From CAZDWZ01 sp964509425 (GTDB taxonomy: Bacteria; Bdellovibrionota_C; UBA2361; SZUA-149; CAZDWZ01): a stretch of DNA of 64,000 bases. The notes under the pieces were generated by a model. The model was not told the DNA's origin, did no database searches, and was given only the letters and a program-made list of their open reading frames with translations. The number at the start of each line of letters is the position of its first letter. The first letter of the stretch is position 1. This document shows, piece after piece, positions 35,587 through 44,367 of this stretch. A program made the translations under genes and the position numbers. Where the stretch lies: contig CAZDWZ010000003.1 of NCBI GenBank assembly GCA_964509425.1, positions 434,001-498,000 of the forward strand. The letters are read 5' to 3'.

Positions 35587-38500
35587 TTAGAAGGCTCTCC
35601 ATTCGTTGCGGCCGAGGCCGATGCTATCTGCTGGCGAAAGAGAATACCAAAGGTCTTCGGCAGAGAGCGAAGCTTGGAGAGCCTGAGCATCAGCCCGCGA
35701 CCCAAATGTTCCGAGACACACGAACGGGATGTCTTCTTCACCCTGTCGAAAGAGATAGCGTCTACCTATGGTGAAGAATTTTCCAGGTGATGAACTTTGC
35801 GAGCCCAAGACGACGATTCCGACGGTCCTTTCCCCGTCGGCATAGTGAAACGGCAAGTCCATAGTGGGATTGCCGCCAAGTTGACGGAGCACGACATACG
35901 TCTTCGCGGCCGAGGTCGCGGAGCTCGTTTCCGTTGAATTTTTCATCGTCGAGCGTGAAGCAGCTGCCGGCGGATTACCACCACCTTCACCGGGAAGCTT
36001 CGGTTTAACGGTGAAGCTTAATTCTTCGCCCGAGCTTTTTTCGATCACTTCCTTCCCGCCGGCGAGTTCACGAATTCTAGCCGCCGTCCGCGCTTCCGCT
36101 TCTTGTTCATCGAGTGACAGGTTTCTCGCGCCCTTCGGTCGAGTGATTGTTCCTGGAGTGATGTCCCGCGGAGGCAGGTCTTCGGCGACTTCGTCCATGT
36201 TCGCGCTGTCGAGCACTTCGGAGCGATCCGGTTCGGCTTCAAGCTTTTCGATTTCGCTCTTCATTCGGCCGGATTTCTCCTTCGTCTGTTCCCTCGCCAC
36301 GAACTGATCGGAGACGACCTTTGGCGTGATGAAAATGAGCAGGTTGTTCCGGCGGCGAGTGCTGTCGCTCCGTTTGAACAGATGTCCGAGCACCGGAATG
36401 TCTTCGAGGAATGGAACTCCGCGAGTGGCATCGCTGACCTCATCGGATATGAGTCCTCCGGTTACGATCATCTGATTACTCTTCACCTCAACCGTCGTCT
36501 CGGTCGTGTTTACCGAGGTCGTCGGTCCGTTCGGATCGTTTTGCGTGCCAGACACGACACTCGAGACTTCGACAAAGATTTTCAGAACGACGAAACCGCC
36601 GGCACTGATCTGCGGCGTGATTCGCAGGGTGATACCCACATCTTGCCGTTCGATACTGTTGAATGTGTTGTTCAAGTTGGTCGCATTCGTCGAGGTGCTG
36701 GTGATGAACGGAACGTTCTGACCAACCACGATTTCCGCCTCCTCGTTGTCGGTCGCGAGGATCGTCGGCGAGCTGAGGACGTTTACGTTCGTGTTCCGGC
36801 TGAGCGCGGAGATGAGCACCGCCTGCGAAGGCAACGTAATTCCGCCGGGCAGCACGATCGATCCGCTGCTGGCCGCGGCGAGAGTCAAATCACTAAGGGC
36901 GGCGGGATTCGAGATGAGGTTCGTGAGCCCGCCGAAATTATTCTGACCGATGGCTCCGAAATCGTCCGTTCCGAGCGCCGTCGTCCACTCGACTCCGACG
37001 CCTTGGCTTCGATCGAGCGAGACCTGCATGATGGTCGCCTCAACGAGGACCTGCTGCCGGCGGATGTCGAGGTCATCGATCACCTGCTTCAGCTTCTCAT
37101 AGTCAGACTTCGAGGCGTTTACGACCAGCGAGTTCGTCGAGCTGTCGGCGCTGATAGAAATGTCGCCGTCGAATGCGACCTTTCCGCTTGTTGGGTTGCT
37201 CGGATCGGTACTGGTTAATGCCGCCGTTCCCGAGAGGCTTCCCGACAACCGATTGTTGTTCCCGGTGCTGTCCCGTCGAGAGTTCCGGCTGCCGCCACGA
37301 GAAAGCGAGCTTCCTGAAGTCTTCGACTTTTTGTTGGAACTCGAACTCGAAGAGCTTCCGCCTCCACTCCCCGAAATCAGCGAATTCAATATGTCGGAGA
37401 GCTCTTCGGCGTCCGCGTGCTTCAGGCGATAGACATAGAACTTGCCGCCTGATTGGTCGGTTTTACTATCAAGCTGTTCGGCCAGTGCTTTGACCTTTGC
37501 CGTAAGGAGCGCATCCGCAACGACGATGACAGAATTTGTTCTTTCATCAGCGATGATCTTCAGCGGGAGCGTTCGCTTATCTCCCGCGACAACGCCGAGC
37601 GATGCGTTCTGCGTAGTCGGAGGCGTGACGCCCATCGGCGGAACGAAGTTCACTGGACGGGGCTGTGTGCCGAGCTGCGCCCGAGACGCGCTCTCCTTGT
37701 CCTTGTCCTCACCGAGGATTTGCTGAATTTTGTCCGCGACGTCTTTTGCATCCGCGTGGAGGATCGGGATGATCGTTATGTCTTGGTCAATCGCGGGAAC
37801 ATCAAGCTCGTTCACGAGCTCGATCAGACGCTTGATGTTCGCTTCTGAGTCGATGACGATGAGGGAATTTGTTCCAGCAAAAACCGAGAGCAGGCCGTCT
37901 TTCGAAATAAATTGATTTAAGATCGATTGAAGCTCCGAAGCTTGGGTGTGTTTCAAGCGAACGAGCTGAGTGACGAGAACATCTGACGGATGCTCCTTTC
38001 CGCCTGCAACAATCGGAATCGTGCTCTTTTGGGCATCTTTTGTATTAATGACTTTCCAGATGTTGCTGCCAAGCGGGACGGTTGTGAAACCTTTCAGCAA
38101 CAAGATCGATTCGAAGATTCGAACGGCTTCATCCACCGACACCGGAGTGGTCAAGTGAACCGTGACCTTACCTTTCACGTTGTTGTCGACGATGTAGTTC
38201 CGCTTGGTGAGCTTGCTGAACGCTTTTACCAAAGTCGCAATTTCGATGTCGGTGCCGTTTAAGAGCGTGGTGGTCTCTCCGCCCTGAGTGGTGCTGAAGT
38301 CCGGTTTGTCGGATTTCTCGGTATCCGCCTTCACGGACGCCGGAACTTCTTTCTTCGCGGCATCTCCGCCGGCACCCGATTTCTCTTCGACGAGATCGAG
38401 CGGGAGCGGCTTTATCTGCCCGTCGTCGATTGTCTCCGATTCAAAATCGTTCTTCCCTCCGAAGACTTTCGTGTACTCGTCGGGTTTCACTGCTCGTGGG

Positions 38501-38643
38501 CCGGGTTGAGGCTTGCTCTCAGAAAGTGCCGGCTTTGCCGGAAGCGAGAAGAAGACGTTTGCGGCAACAAGCGTGACGAGGAGGAGCACCGCAGCTACCT
38601 CTCGAGAGCCCCCAAATTTTTTATGCCAATTAATCAGGCTCAT
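35587..38643 (-). CDS. gspD: Type II secretion outer-membrane secretin GspD with large C-terminal extension
   Basis: 1018 residues, against about 650-700 for a typical GspD. Signal/anchor about 15-37, then N0 (TEIATLVKAFSKLTKRNYIV), N1-N3 domains interrupted by a Ser/Gly/Asn-rich low-complexity linker (about 410-465), and a complete secretin domain ending at LLIFITPKVVSDQ (about 770). The remaining 230-240 residues are charged and then form a small domain of SPOR-like appearance (PFVCLGTFGSRADAQALQ near the end). The extension may bind peptidoglycan or a pilotin substitute; that is inference. No pilotin gene is adjacent. Confidence 0.95.
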   Translation of the reverse strand: MSLINWHKKFGGSREVAAVLLLVTLVAANVFFSLPAKPALSESKPQPGPRAVKPDEYTKVFGGKNDFESETIDDGQIKPLPLDLVEEKSGAGGDAAKKEVPASVKADTEKSDKPDFSTTQGGETTTLLNGTDIEIATLVKAFSKLTKRNYIVDNNVKGKVTVHLTTPVSVDEAVRIFESILLLKGFTTVPLGSNIWKVINTKDAQKSTIPIVAGGKEHPSDVLVTQLVRLKHTQASELQSILNQFISKDGLLSVFAGTNSLIVIDSEANIKRLIELVNELDVPAIDQDITIIPILHADAKDVADKIQQILGEDKDKESASRAQLGTQPRPVNFVPPMGVTPPTTQNASLGVVAGDKRTLPLKIIADERTNSVIVVADALLTAKVKALAEQLDSKTDQSGGKFYVYRLKHADAEELSDILNSLISGSGGGSSSSSSSNKKSKTSGSSLSRGGSRNSRRDSTGNNNRLSGSLSGTAALTSTDPSNPTSGKVAFDGDISISADSSTNSLVVNASKSDYEKLKQVIDDLDIRRQQVLVEATIMQVSLDRSQGVGVEWTTALGTDDFGAIGQNNFGGLTNLISNPAALSDLTLAAASSGSIVLPGGITLPSQAVLISALSRNTNVNVLSSPTILATDNEEAEIVVGQNVPFITSTSTNATNLNNTFNSIERQDVGITLRITPQISAGGFVVLKIFVEVSSVVSGTQNDPNGPTTSVNTTETTVEVKSNQMIVTGGLISDEVSDATRGVPFLEDIPVLGHLFKRSDSTRRRNNLLIFITPKVVSDQFVAREQTKEKSGRMKSEIEKLEAEPDRSEVLDSANMDEVAEDLPPRDITPGTITRPKGARNLSLDEQEAEARTAARIRELAGGKEVIEKSSGEELSFTVKPKLPGEGGGNPPAAASRSTMKNSTETSSATSAAKTYVVLRQLGGNPTMDLPFHYADGERTVGIVVLGSQSSSPGKFFTIGRRYLFRQGEEDIPFVCLGTFGSRADAQALQASLSAEDLWYSLSPADSIGLGRNEWRAF

Positions 38644-38647
38644 TTTC

Positions 38648-39538
38648 CTATCGAATCGAGTAACGCAAATCGGTCAATTGCGAGTTCCGTTCAACTTTCA
38701 CTGCTACGGATCGCTCATTCTTCAACTGCTCAAAAAGCTTTAATGCCTGCGCTGGATCGCTGAGGCTATTATCATTTACGGAGAGGATGATATCCCCGTT
38801 CTTTAATCCAAGTTTTTCGTAGAGGCTACCACTTCGTATGGCGAAGAGGCGCATACCAATACTCTGGCCATTGCGGAAGTAGGGGACCGCACGAGCCTGC
38901 GACAGAAGCTGCGGGAGATTCGCCAGGGCCGACGAGAGTTCCTCTTCAGGGACGGTAAAATCAGTTTGATCGGCGCCAGGAGGGGCTGTTGAGTCGCCAG
39001 CAGGGCCGGCCTCTTTATCCGCGAGAGCAAGCACTTCAAGCTTTCCCGAGCGTTCTATCGACACTCTATCAGACTTGATCTCGACGAGACGCGCTTGAGC
39101 GAAAATTTGTTCGTTCACCTCGAAGACGTCCTGCGCTTGCTTTGTCGAGTCTTCGATTATCGCCATCCTCATGCCCGATGAGGATTCATTTACCGCAATC
39201 AGCTTCAATTTCGAATTATTCACGGGTTGAGCCGCAGGTGTCGGAGCCTGCTCGGGTCCTTTGGATTTTCCGAAGAGTGAGCTCGTCGAGATATTCTGAA
39301 AGCTCTCGAGAGACGATACCGCACGCTTCCCGATGTCATCGCCGAAGTTCGGAAGTTCAAGAGAGGGGAGACCAGACCGCGATGAAGTTTGAAGCATCTC
39401 GCCGGTTTTATAAGCCAGAGCGATCGCAAGAAATAGGCAAAGCTGCCCGAGCCAATACGCAGCACCCTGAAGGGTGTTCACGGGCGGCGGAGCTTCGAAC
39501 TGCCGAAACAGTATTAAATGCCAAAGCTTACGAAACAA
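38648..39538 (-). CDS. gspC: Type II secretion protein GspC with PDZ domain
   Basis: 296 residues: one transmembrane helix (about 28-46), a Pro/Ser linker, the HR domain (KLKLIAVNESSSGMRMAII, about 110-170) that contacts the secretin N0 domain, a Pro/Ala/Gly linker, and a C-terminal PDZ domain (SIGMRLFAIRSGSLYEKLGL) that selects or orients substrate. First gene of the operon, 4 nt before gspD. It lies 94 nt downstream of the E1-like gene pair on the same strand, so transcriptional linkage is possible. Confidence 0.93.
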   Translation of the reverse strand: MFRKLWHLILFRQFEAPPPVNTLQGAAYWLGQLCLFLAIALAYKTGEMLQTSSRSGLPSLELPNFGDDIGKRAVSSLESFQNISTSSLFGKSKGPEQAPTPAAQPVNNSKLKLIAVNESSSGMRMAIIEDSTKQAQDVFEVNEQIFAQARLVEIKSDRVSIERSGKLEVLALADKEAGPAGDSTAPPGADQTDFTVPEEELSSALANLPQLLSQARAVPYFRNGQSIGMRLFAIRSGSLYEKLGLKNGDIILSVNDNSLSDPAQALKLFEQLKNERSVAVKVERNSQLTDLRYSIR

Positions 39539-39632
39539 ATTACCTGCTTCAAGTGAGTCAAACCTAGGTAATATCTGCCTATTCTTCGGCTGATGGGCAA
39601 TAGGTCAAAAGCCGTGCGGCGCAGAAAGACTT

Positions 39633-40076
39633 CTATTCTTCTCGCGATGGTGAATGAACTTGCGAATCGTTCATCACCTTTAAAATCGTCAACAATGCAG
39701 CGCAGATCTGAGCCGATGAGGGAATCGGCACTCCGGGGTTCTCCACTTCGAGCGGCGAGGATTGAAATACACTCCCCGATGACTCGTCAAACACCGAACC
39801 ATCTCTTTGACAGATGATCCTCGGCAAATCTTCAATCCGGACATCCGACTGGGACGGTTCAAGTATCAAGAGCGGTCTTCCTTCGGTTCCGGAAGGGGGA
39901 ACCGTCAGGAAATGCGGCTCTGCTCCGGCGGCTTCGAGATACAGGAACGTGAGGGGTAGACTCTTCGATACGAGAATCGGTCGCAAACGGAGCGCTTGCT
40001 GTGCCTTGGCACTCCATCCTTTGACGATGAGCTGCCTGCTATAACGCTCGAGCTCGAAGTCGCTTAATCTCGTCAT
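39633..40076 (-). CDS. Degenerate ThiF/MoeB-like protein, partner of the ThiF-TusA fusion
   Basis: 147 residues. Residues about 4-30 (LSDFELERYSRQLIVKGW) are the canonical N-terminal segment of MoeB/ThiF E1-like enzymes with the Arg of RYSRQ. Where the nucleotide-binding GxGGxG should follow, the sequence reads ILVSKSLPLTFLYL, so ATP binding is lost, and the rest is short and unfamiliar. The ATG at 40076 overlaps the ThiF-TusA stop as ATGA. The neighbouring gene lacks exactly this N-terminal segment. In E. coli MoeB this Arg reaches into the ATP site of the partner subunit, so I infer a heterodimer. Confidence 0.7.
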   Translation of the reverse strand: MTRLSDFELERYSRQLIVKGWSAKAQQALRLRPILVSKSLPLTFLYLEAAGAEPHFLTVPPSGTEGRPLLILEPSQSDVRIEDLPRIICQRDGSVFDESSGSVFQSSPLEVENPGVPIPSSAQICAALLTILKVMNDSQVHSPSREE

Positions 40077-41008
40077 CCCGGACCCCGCTGTATTAAGAGC
40101 CGGAACTCCTTCGCGGAAGGGAGTGGGCTCCCGAGCACACGGTGTCCCTCCTCTTTTACCGATCGAGTGACGTTTGCCAGCGACTCCTGTGACGAGAAGA
40201 GCACTTCTAAGACCGAGTTCGGCACGGCTTCTTCCAAGGCGAGCTTCGTGAACAAAAATGTATGAGGGCAAGTTCGCGCTCTCAGATCGATTGTTGCATC
40301 AATCCTCAGCGAACATCCAAGTGGACACTTCTCAGAAGCCGGCACTTCGCTTCTGGTCCACCTGCCCTTTCGTCCTTCGAATTTTGAGAAGCTGCTCTTT
40401 GATTCGCCTGGTGAGGACATCAGCCGCACGATCTCGGCGGCCTGCAGCACGCCGATGAGCCCCGCGACCGGGCCGATAATTCCTGCCGATTGGCAGCTCT
40501 GTTCCTGATGGGAGAGGTCTCGCTCGGCATGTTCACCGAAGAGACAACGAAGACATCCCCGGATGCCGTTTCGAGCCGGGACGCCGAGACAAACGCCGGT
40601 GAGCTCTATCGCGCCACCGTAGCAGAACGGGATGTGCGAGAGCGTGCAGTAGTCGTTAATGAGAAACTTTGTTTCTATGTGATCGGTGCAATCGAGAACT
40701 GCCGAAGCTTCGGAGAGAATCTCGTCGCATGTTCGAGCAGTCAGCCGCTTCTTCACGGCAATTACTTCGTGGTTTGCCCGTTCTGCTTGGGCGTGGAGCC
40801 GTTCAGCCAAGACTTCCGCCTTGTTTCGTCCGATATCCTTGTCGCTGAACAAGAATTGCCGGTTTAGGTTCGAGAGTTCGATATTGTCGTCATCGACGAT
40901 GTGAATTTCGTACCTGTCTCCAAGCGGGAGCCGTCGTCCGAGCTCAAGTGCCGCAGGATGTCCTAGCCCACCGGCTCCGACGCACACAATCTTTTGAGCT
41001 CCCGCCAT
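40073..41008 (-). CDS. ThiF/MoeB-like E1 adenylyltransferase fused to a TusA-like domain
   Basis: 311 residues. Part 1 (about 1-235) is an E1-like adenylyltransferase: the nucleotide motif GAGGLG begins only about 10 residues from the start, then DDDNIELSNLNRQFLF, DCTDHIETKFLIND and two zinc CxxC pairs (CLRC and CPLGC). Part 2 (about 240-311) resembles TusA/SirA sulfur carriers: IDLRARTCPHTFLFTKLALEE with the Cys-Pro motif. Likely role: activating a carrier C terminus and moving sulfur, in cofactor or tRNA thiolation or cysteine supply. The N-terminal RYSRQ segment of the family is missing here but present in the next gene. Confidence 0.85.
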   Translation of the reverse strand: MAGAQKIVCVGAGGLGHPAALELGRRLPLGDRYEIHIVDDDNIELSNLNRQFLFSDKDIGRNKAEVLAERLHAQAERANHEVIAVKKRLTARTCDEILSEASAVLDCTDHIETKFLINDYCTLSHIPFCYGGAIELTGVCLGVPARNGIRGCLRCLFGEHAERDLSHQEQSCQSAGIIGPVAGLIGVLQAAEIVRLMSSPGESKSSFSKFEGRKGRWTRSEVPASEKCPLGCSLRIDATIDLRARTCPHTFLFTKLALEEAVPNSVLEVLFSSQESLANVTRSVKEEGHRVLGSPLPSAKEFRLLIQRGPG

Positions 41009-41031
41009 TCGCCGCCCGAGTAATTCAGATC

Positions 41032-41098
41032 AAAAAAAGCCCCGGCAGTGTAAGCCTGTCGCAAGCTAACGCCTGTCACAAGCTAACACTGCCGGGGC
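41032..41098 (-). terminator. Rho-independent terminator of the Rrf2 gene
   Basis: On the minus strand a 17-bp stem (41082-41098 with 41039-41055, GCCCCGGCAGTGT core) is followed by a run of seven U. The loop is built from a 17-bp tandem duplication (GCCTGTCGCAAGCTAAC and GCCTGTCACAAGCTAAC, 41054-41087). It separates the Rrf2 regulator from the E1-like genes. Confidence 0.9.
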
Positions 41099-41125
41099 CC
41101 TTAAAACGAATCCTAACGATTCGTT

Positions 41126-41569
41126 CTAGTTTCCGGACTCAATCGACTCGATTGCGTCGCTGATTCCGAGTTGCTTTGCTCGGTCGCAAAGGCTCGCGAG
41201 AGAAACCCCTCTCAAGGTCGACTGGAAGGATCCTTCGATCTCGTTCCATACGACGTCAATCAGTTCTGCGAGTGCCGGAGCGTTTTCTCGCGAATCTTCT
41301 TGGAGCTTCGGACGGAGAGCCCGCATGACTTCTTCAAGACGAATTTCTTCCGGCTTCTTTGCCAGGGAGTATCCGCCTCTCGGGCCGCGCTTTCCGATTA
41401 CAACATCGGCTTGACGCAGCTTTGCGAAGATTTGCTCCAAAAAGCGCTGCGGAATCCGCTGGCGCTTCGCGATTTGTCGAACTTGTGCCGGTCCGCCCTT
41501 GAGATTGTATGCCAGATCCACCAGGGCCATGATCCCGTACTGCTCTTCTCTTGAAAGCTTAACTGCCAT
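41126..41569 (-). CDS. Rrf2 family transcriptional regulator
   Basis: 147-residue Rrf2/IscR/CymR-type winged-helix regulator: KLSREEQYGIMALVDLAYN at the start, recognition region QIAKRQRIPQRFLEQIFAKL, and GPRGGYSLAKKPEEI. The three Fe-S-ligating cysteines of IscR are absent (one Cys only, near residue 128), so it is more like CymR-type members that control cysteine and sulfur metabolism through partner proteins. Next to a sulfur-carrier E1 pair this is a reasonable but unproven link. Confidence 0.92.
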   Translation of the reverse strand: MAVKLSREEQYGIMALVDLAYNLKGGPAQVRQIAKRQRIPQRFLEQIFAKLRQADVVIGKRGPRGGYSLAKKPEEIRLEEVMRALRPKLQEDSRENAPALAELIDVVWNEIEGSFQSTLRGVSLASLCDRAKQLGISDAIESIESGN

Positions 41570-41882
41570 AATCTCTCGTTTTGCTCCTCAAATATGCACA
41601 GGAAATTTTGCTCAAAATTGTTGCTCTATCCCGCCGAGATAATCCCGCCGGAATTTTTCGTTCCGCCAAGAATCTCCACCGAGATTCTCGACCGAGTTTT
41701 CGGTCGCGACTTTCGGATATCCTTCACAATTCCCGAAAATCCCACTCGGAACTTACCGCTCTCGGGGTTTACCTCAGCTCAAAAAGAAAAAGCAACCAGA
41801 GGTGCGCAATTATTTCTAACCCATTGTAATTCCTGATGTTGTTTTCAGACCAACCTCGCAAAAAATGCAAAACAGCCGGTTT
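41570..41882. other. Upstream region of the Rrf2 gene
   Basis: 313 nt between the Rrf2 start and the stop of the RNase H-like gene. The direct repeat ATCCCGCCG (41628-41636 and 41642-41650, 14-nt period) lies 60-80 nt upstream of the Rrf2 start and could be its own operator. Otherwise I see nothing; open frames here have no support. Confidence 0.45.
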
Positions 41883-42560
41883 TTATGTGTTTAGAGAAAG
41901 ACAGTGCCTTAGTGTGTGAGTTAACTCCTCTATCTTTTTGCTGATAATCACGAAATTTCTCTCTTTAAAAGCGGTCACGAGCTCTCTCAGATCCACGAGA
42001 TTCCACGCTTCATCGGGGACAGTGTTTTTCAGACGGCCAATCTTTTCTTCACCGTAATCAAGCAGCAAGCGTTCGCCGGTGCGCTGAATCCAGCGTGAGG
42101 CGTGATCGCACGCTTCGTTTCGTCGGTTTCCCGACCTTGCTCGCACGTGAACCGGAGTTACTTTTGCGTTCGCAGCATTCTTGAGAAGTGCTTCCCACAT
42201 CGATAAATTGGGGAAATTCTGCGTTTTTGCTTGAGAGTCCTGAAGCGCATTCCAGGTCCGAATCAGATACTGACTGTCCGTCTGCCAGAGCACCGACGGG
42301 TAGAATCGTCGTTCTAGATTTTCGTCGGCGGGAGTTTCCAACTCCTGCTTGAGTCTCAGTTCCTGAATGATCGAAAAGCCGAGCAGGGCTGCCATGATCT
42401 CTGCTTCATTTCCCGTAGAAGCCCCGAAGAACCCCACGAATTTTCGTTTGAACTTGGGGGCCACCGACTCCACGATACATGCGCCGCCACCCGACCCATC
42501 GGGATTCCCGCTGCCGTCTGAGGAAAGAATGTAATTAAACCGAGGTGCTACGGAAGTCAT
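41883..42560 (-). CDS. RNase H-like protein
   Basis: 225 residues with the RNase HI fold motifs: SSDGSGNPDGSGGG (first Asp), GNEAEIMAALLG (Glu), WQTDSQYLIRTW (second Asp) and RNEACDHASRW (last Asp), so the D-E-D-D carboxylates are present. The C-terminal about 70 residues are an extra helical region, making it longer than E. coli RNase HI (155). Whether it cuts RNA-DNA hybrids or has a specialised role is unclear. Its start abuts a divergent gene at 42603. Confidence 0.82.
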   Translation of the reverse strand: MTSVAPRFNYILSSDGSGNPDGSGGGACIVESVAPKFKRKFVGFFGASTGNEAEIMAALLGFSIIQELRLKQELETPADENLERRFYPSVLWQTDSQYLIRTWNALQDSQAKTQNFPNLSMWEALLKNAANAKVTPVHVRARSGNRRNEACDHASRWIQRTGERLLLDYGEEKIGRLKNTVPDEAWNLVDLRELVTAFKERNFVIISKKIEELTHTLRHCLSLNT

Positions 42561-42602
42561 GTGTCACGTAATAACATACGAAGGAGCATTCAAGGGATTT
42601 CC

Positions 42603-43091
42603 ATGACCAGACTGGTTCAACTTCTCACCGATACGCTTGTCATCGTGCGCACTGATCGCCGTGTGTGGTCTGCGTTCGGCTTCGTGGTGGTCGCAATCGC
42701 CGTCTGGTCTGCAACTTCTGTTTGGCGGAAGAACGTCGCAGAGAACGAGGTTCACAAGGGGAAGCCGCCTGAGGAACCGGGCAGACGCCAGTCCGTCATC
42801 GAATTTCAACAAGAATGGGTCGCGGAGAAAAAGAGACGCGAGGCATTTCAAGAAAACCTTCACCATACCGTTAATGCGATCAAGAACGATCGAGAAGAGA
42901 TCGAATGGAATGCGAATAGATTGGTCGACAAACTGAACGGTATGACGATGAAGGTTGATCAGATTATTGCGGGCATTGGTCAGACCCGATTGGATAAGGC
43001 GAGAATCAACGAGAAGATCGCAAAGCAAAAATCCAAGAACACCAAAAAAGTTATCAATATCGATCGTTCCGAACTCGACATGGCTCGATGA
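42603..43091 (+). CDS. Membrane-anchored coiled-coil protein, unknown
   Basis: 162 residues from the ATG at 42603 (AAGGGA 7 nt upstream). One transmembrane helix (about 24-42, AFGFVVVAIAVWSATSVW), then a charged, mostly helical periplasmic part (about 65-150) with coiled-coil character and a Lys-rich end. I do not recognise a family. It precedes the SGNH hydrolase by 120 nt on the same strand. Confidence 0.7.
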   Translation: MTRLVQLLTDTLVIVRTDRRVWSAFGFVVVAIAVWSATSVWRKNVAENEVHKGKPPEEPGRRQSVIEFQQEWVAEKKRREAFQENLHHTVNAIKNDREEIEWNANRLVDKLNGMTMKVDQIIAGIGQTRLDKARINEKIAKQKSKNTKKVINIDRSELDMAR

Positions 43092-43211
43092 GCTGTGTTC
43101 AGGCGGCGATTGTTCACTTCAGTTTGACGATGTAAGCTCCTTCCGGCTAGGCCATCACGTTGCTGCTTCGAGAAAACTCTGTCGGCGTGATACCAGTAAA
43201 TCCCGGAAGGT

Positions 43212-44270
43212 ATGTCTCGCTGGCTTTCAAATATTCTTCTCTCATTGTTTTCCTTGAGTATCTGCTTCCTCTTTGTGGAGATCGGATACCGCGTACTGGC
43301 GTCTGCTCCGCCTCCGCAAGCGATTCCCACCGATAGACCAGAGTTTTATTACGCGCATTCGGGCACGACGAGCGTGCATGACTTGCCAAGGGCGGTGGAG
43401 AAGCCCGAGAACACCTTCCGCATCGCCGTTATCGGCGACTCTTTTTCTTTTCCGACATTCATGCAGCTCGATGACGCCTTTCCAAAGCGTCTTGAGCGCA
43501 TGCTGAACCTGCGAGACCCGGCAAAGGATCCGCTTCAGGTCGAGGTGTTTAACTTCGGGAAGCGAGGACTCTCAACGGAGCTCGAGGTAAATACTCTGAA
43601 ACAGATTCTGCCCTACAAACCCGATCTCGTGCTTCTTCAAATCACCTTAAACGACACTTCGAGCATGGACTTCGGGACGGCGGTAAGACGCTCTCCAGGG
43701 AAGTACCTCTACGGCAATCTGAAGATCACTCCCGAAACTCATCCGATCATGAGCGTTTGGAAAAGTTTAGGTTATGTCGCGCAGCGTCTTCATGCTTCAA
43801 AAACGTTGCCCTCAATGATTCGCTATTATCATGATATTTTCGAAGAGCCGAACTGGTCGAAGTTCGCTTCGTCTCTCGAGCAGATGCAGAAGCTGACGAG
43901 CAGTGAAAACGTGCGGTTTGCGGCCGTGGTGTTTCCGGTCTTTTATACGAAGATCGATGCTCAGTACCCTTTTCAAGATCTGCACGAAAGAATTGATGGA
44001 GAGCTCGTGCGACAAAAGATTCCGTTCCTTGATCTCCGGGATCGATTTGCGGGATTAAATCCCGAGCGTCTTCAAGTGAAGCCCGGGGAGGACACTCATC
44101 CGAACGAGATTGCTCATCGTATTGCAGCAGAGAGCATTTATCGTTGGCTGTCTTCGGCCGAGATGCTTCCCGAGACACTTCGAAGTCTTCGGACAATAGA
44201 TCGGGAGGAAGAAGTGGCGGCCCGGAAGCTGAAGGAGACCGGTCCGATCGTCGAAGGTCCCAAGCAGTAA
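43212..44270 (+). CDS. Membrane-anchored SGNH/GDSL hydrolase
   Basis: 352 residues with an N-terminal signal anchor (about 6-28) and an SGNH hydrolase domain: block I VIGDSFSFPT (nucleophile Ser about 76), a Gly/Asn block (NFGKRGLS and QITLND) and block V DTHPNEIAH (catalytic Asp and His, about 306-312). The layout resembles acetyl-transfer or esterase enzymes acting on polysaccharide or lipids in the periplasm. The C-terminal tail is Lys/Glu-rich. It starts at the ATG at 43212 after GGAAGGT. Confidence 0.87.
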   Translation: MSRWLSNILLSLFSLSICFLFVEIGYRVLASAPPPQAIPTDRPEFYYAHSGTTSVHDLPRAVEKPENTFRIAVIGDSFSFPTFMQLDDAFPKRLERMLNLRDPAKDPLQVEVFNFGKRGLSTELEVNTLKQILPYKPDLVLLQITLNDTSSMDFGTAVRRSPGKYLYGNLKITPETHPIMSVWKSLGYVAQRLHASKTLPSMIRYYHDIFEEPNWSKFASSLEQMQKLTSSENVRFAAVVFPVFYTKIDAQYPFQDLHERIDGELVRQKIPFLDLRDRFAGLNPERLQVKPGEDTHPNEIAHRIAAESIYRWLSSAEMLPETLRSLRTIDREEEVAARKLKETGPIVEGPKQ

Positions 44271-44367
44271 CGGGATAGGGTGACAAGGAAAGGAAATTGA
44301 CAATTCGGATCTGAAATTTAAAACTCACCGTTCCATGAACGGCCGAATACACTGTGAGGGAGGACGC

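Noticed and set aside
39633..40271. 212-residue reading for the degenerate ThiF-like gene
   Set aside because: The first 65 residues overlap the ThiF-TusA frame; the ATGA overlap and homology begin at 40076.
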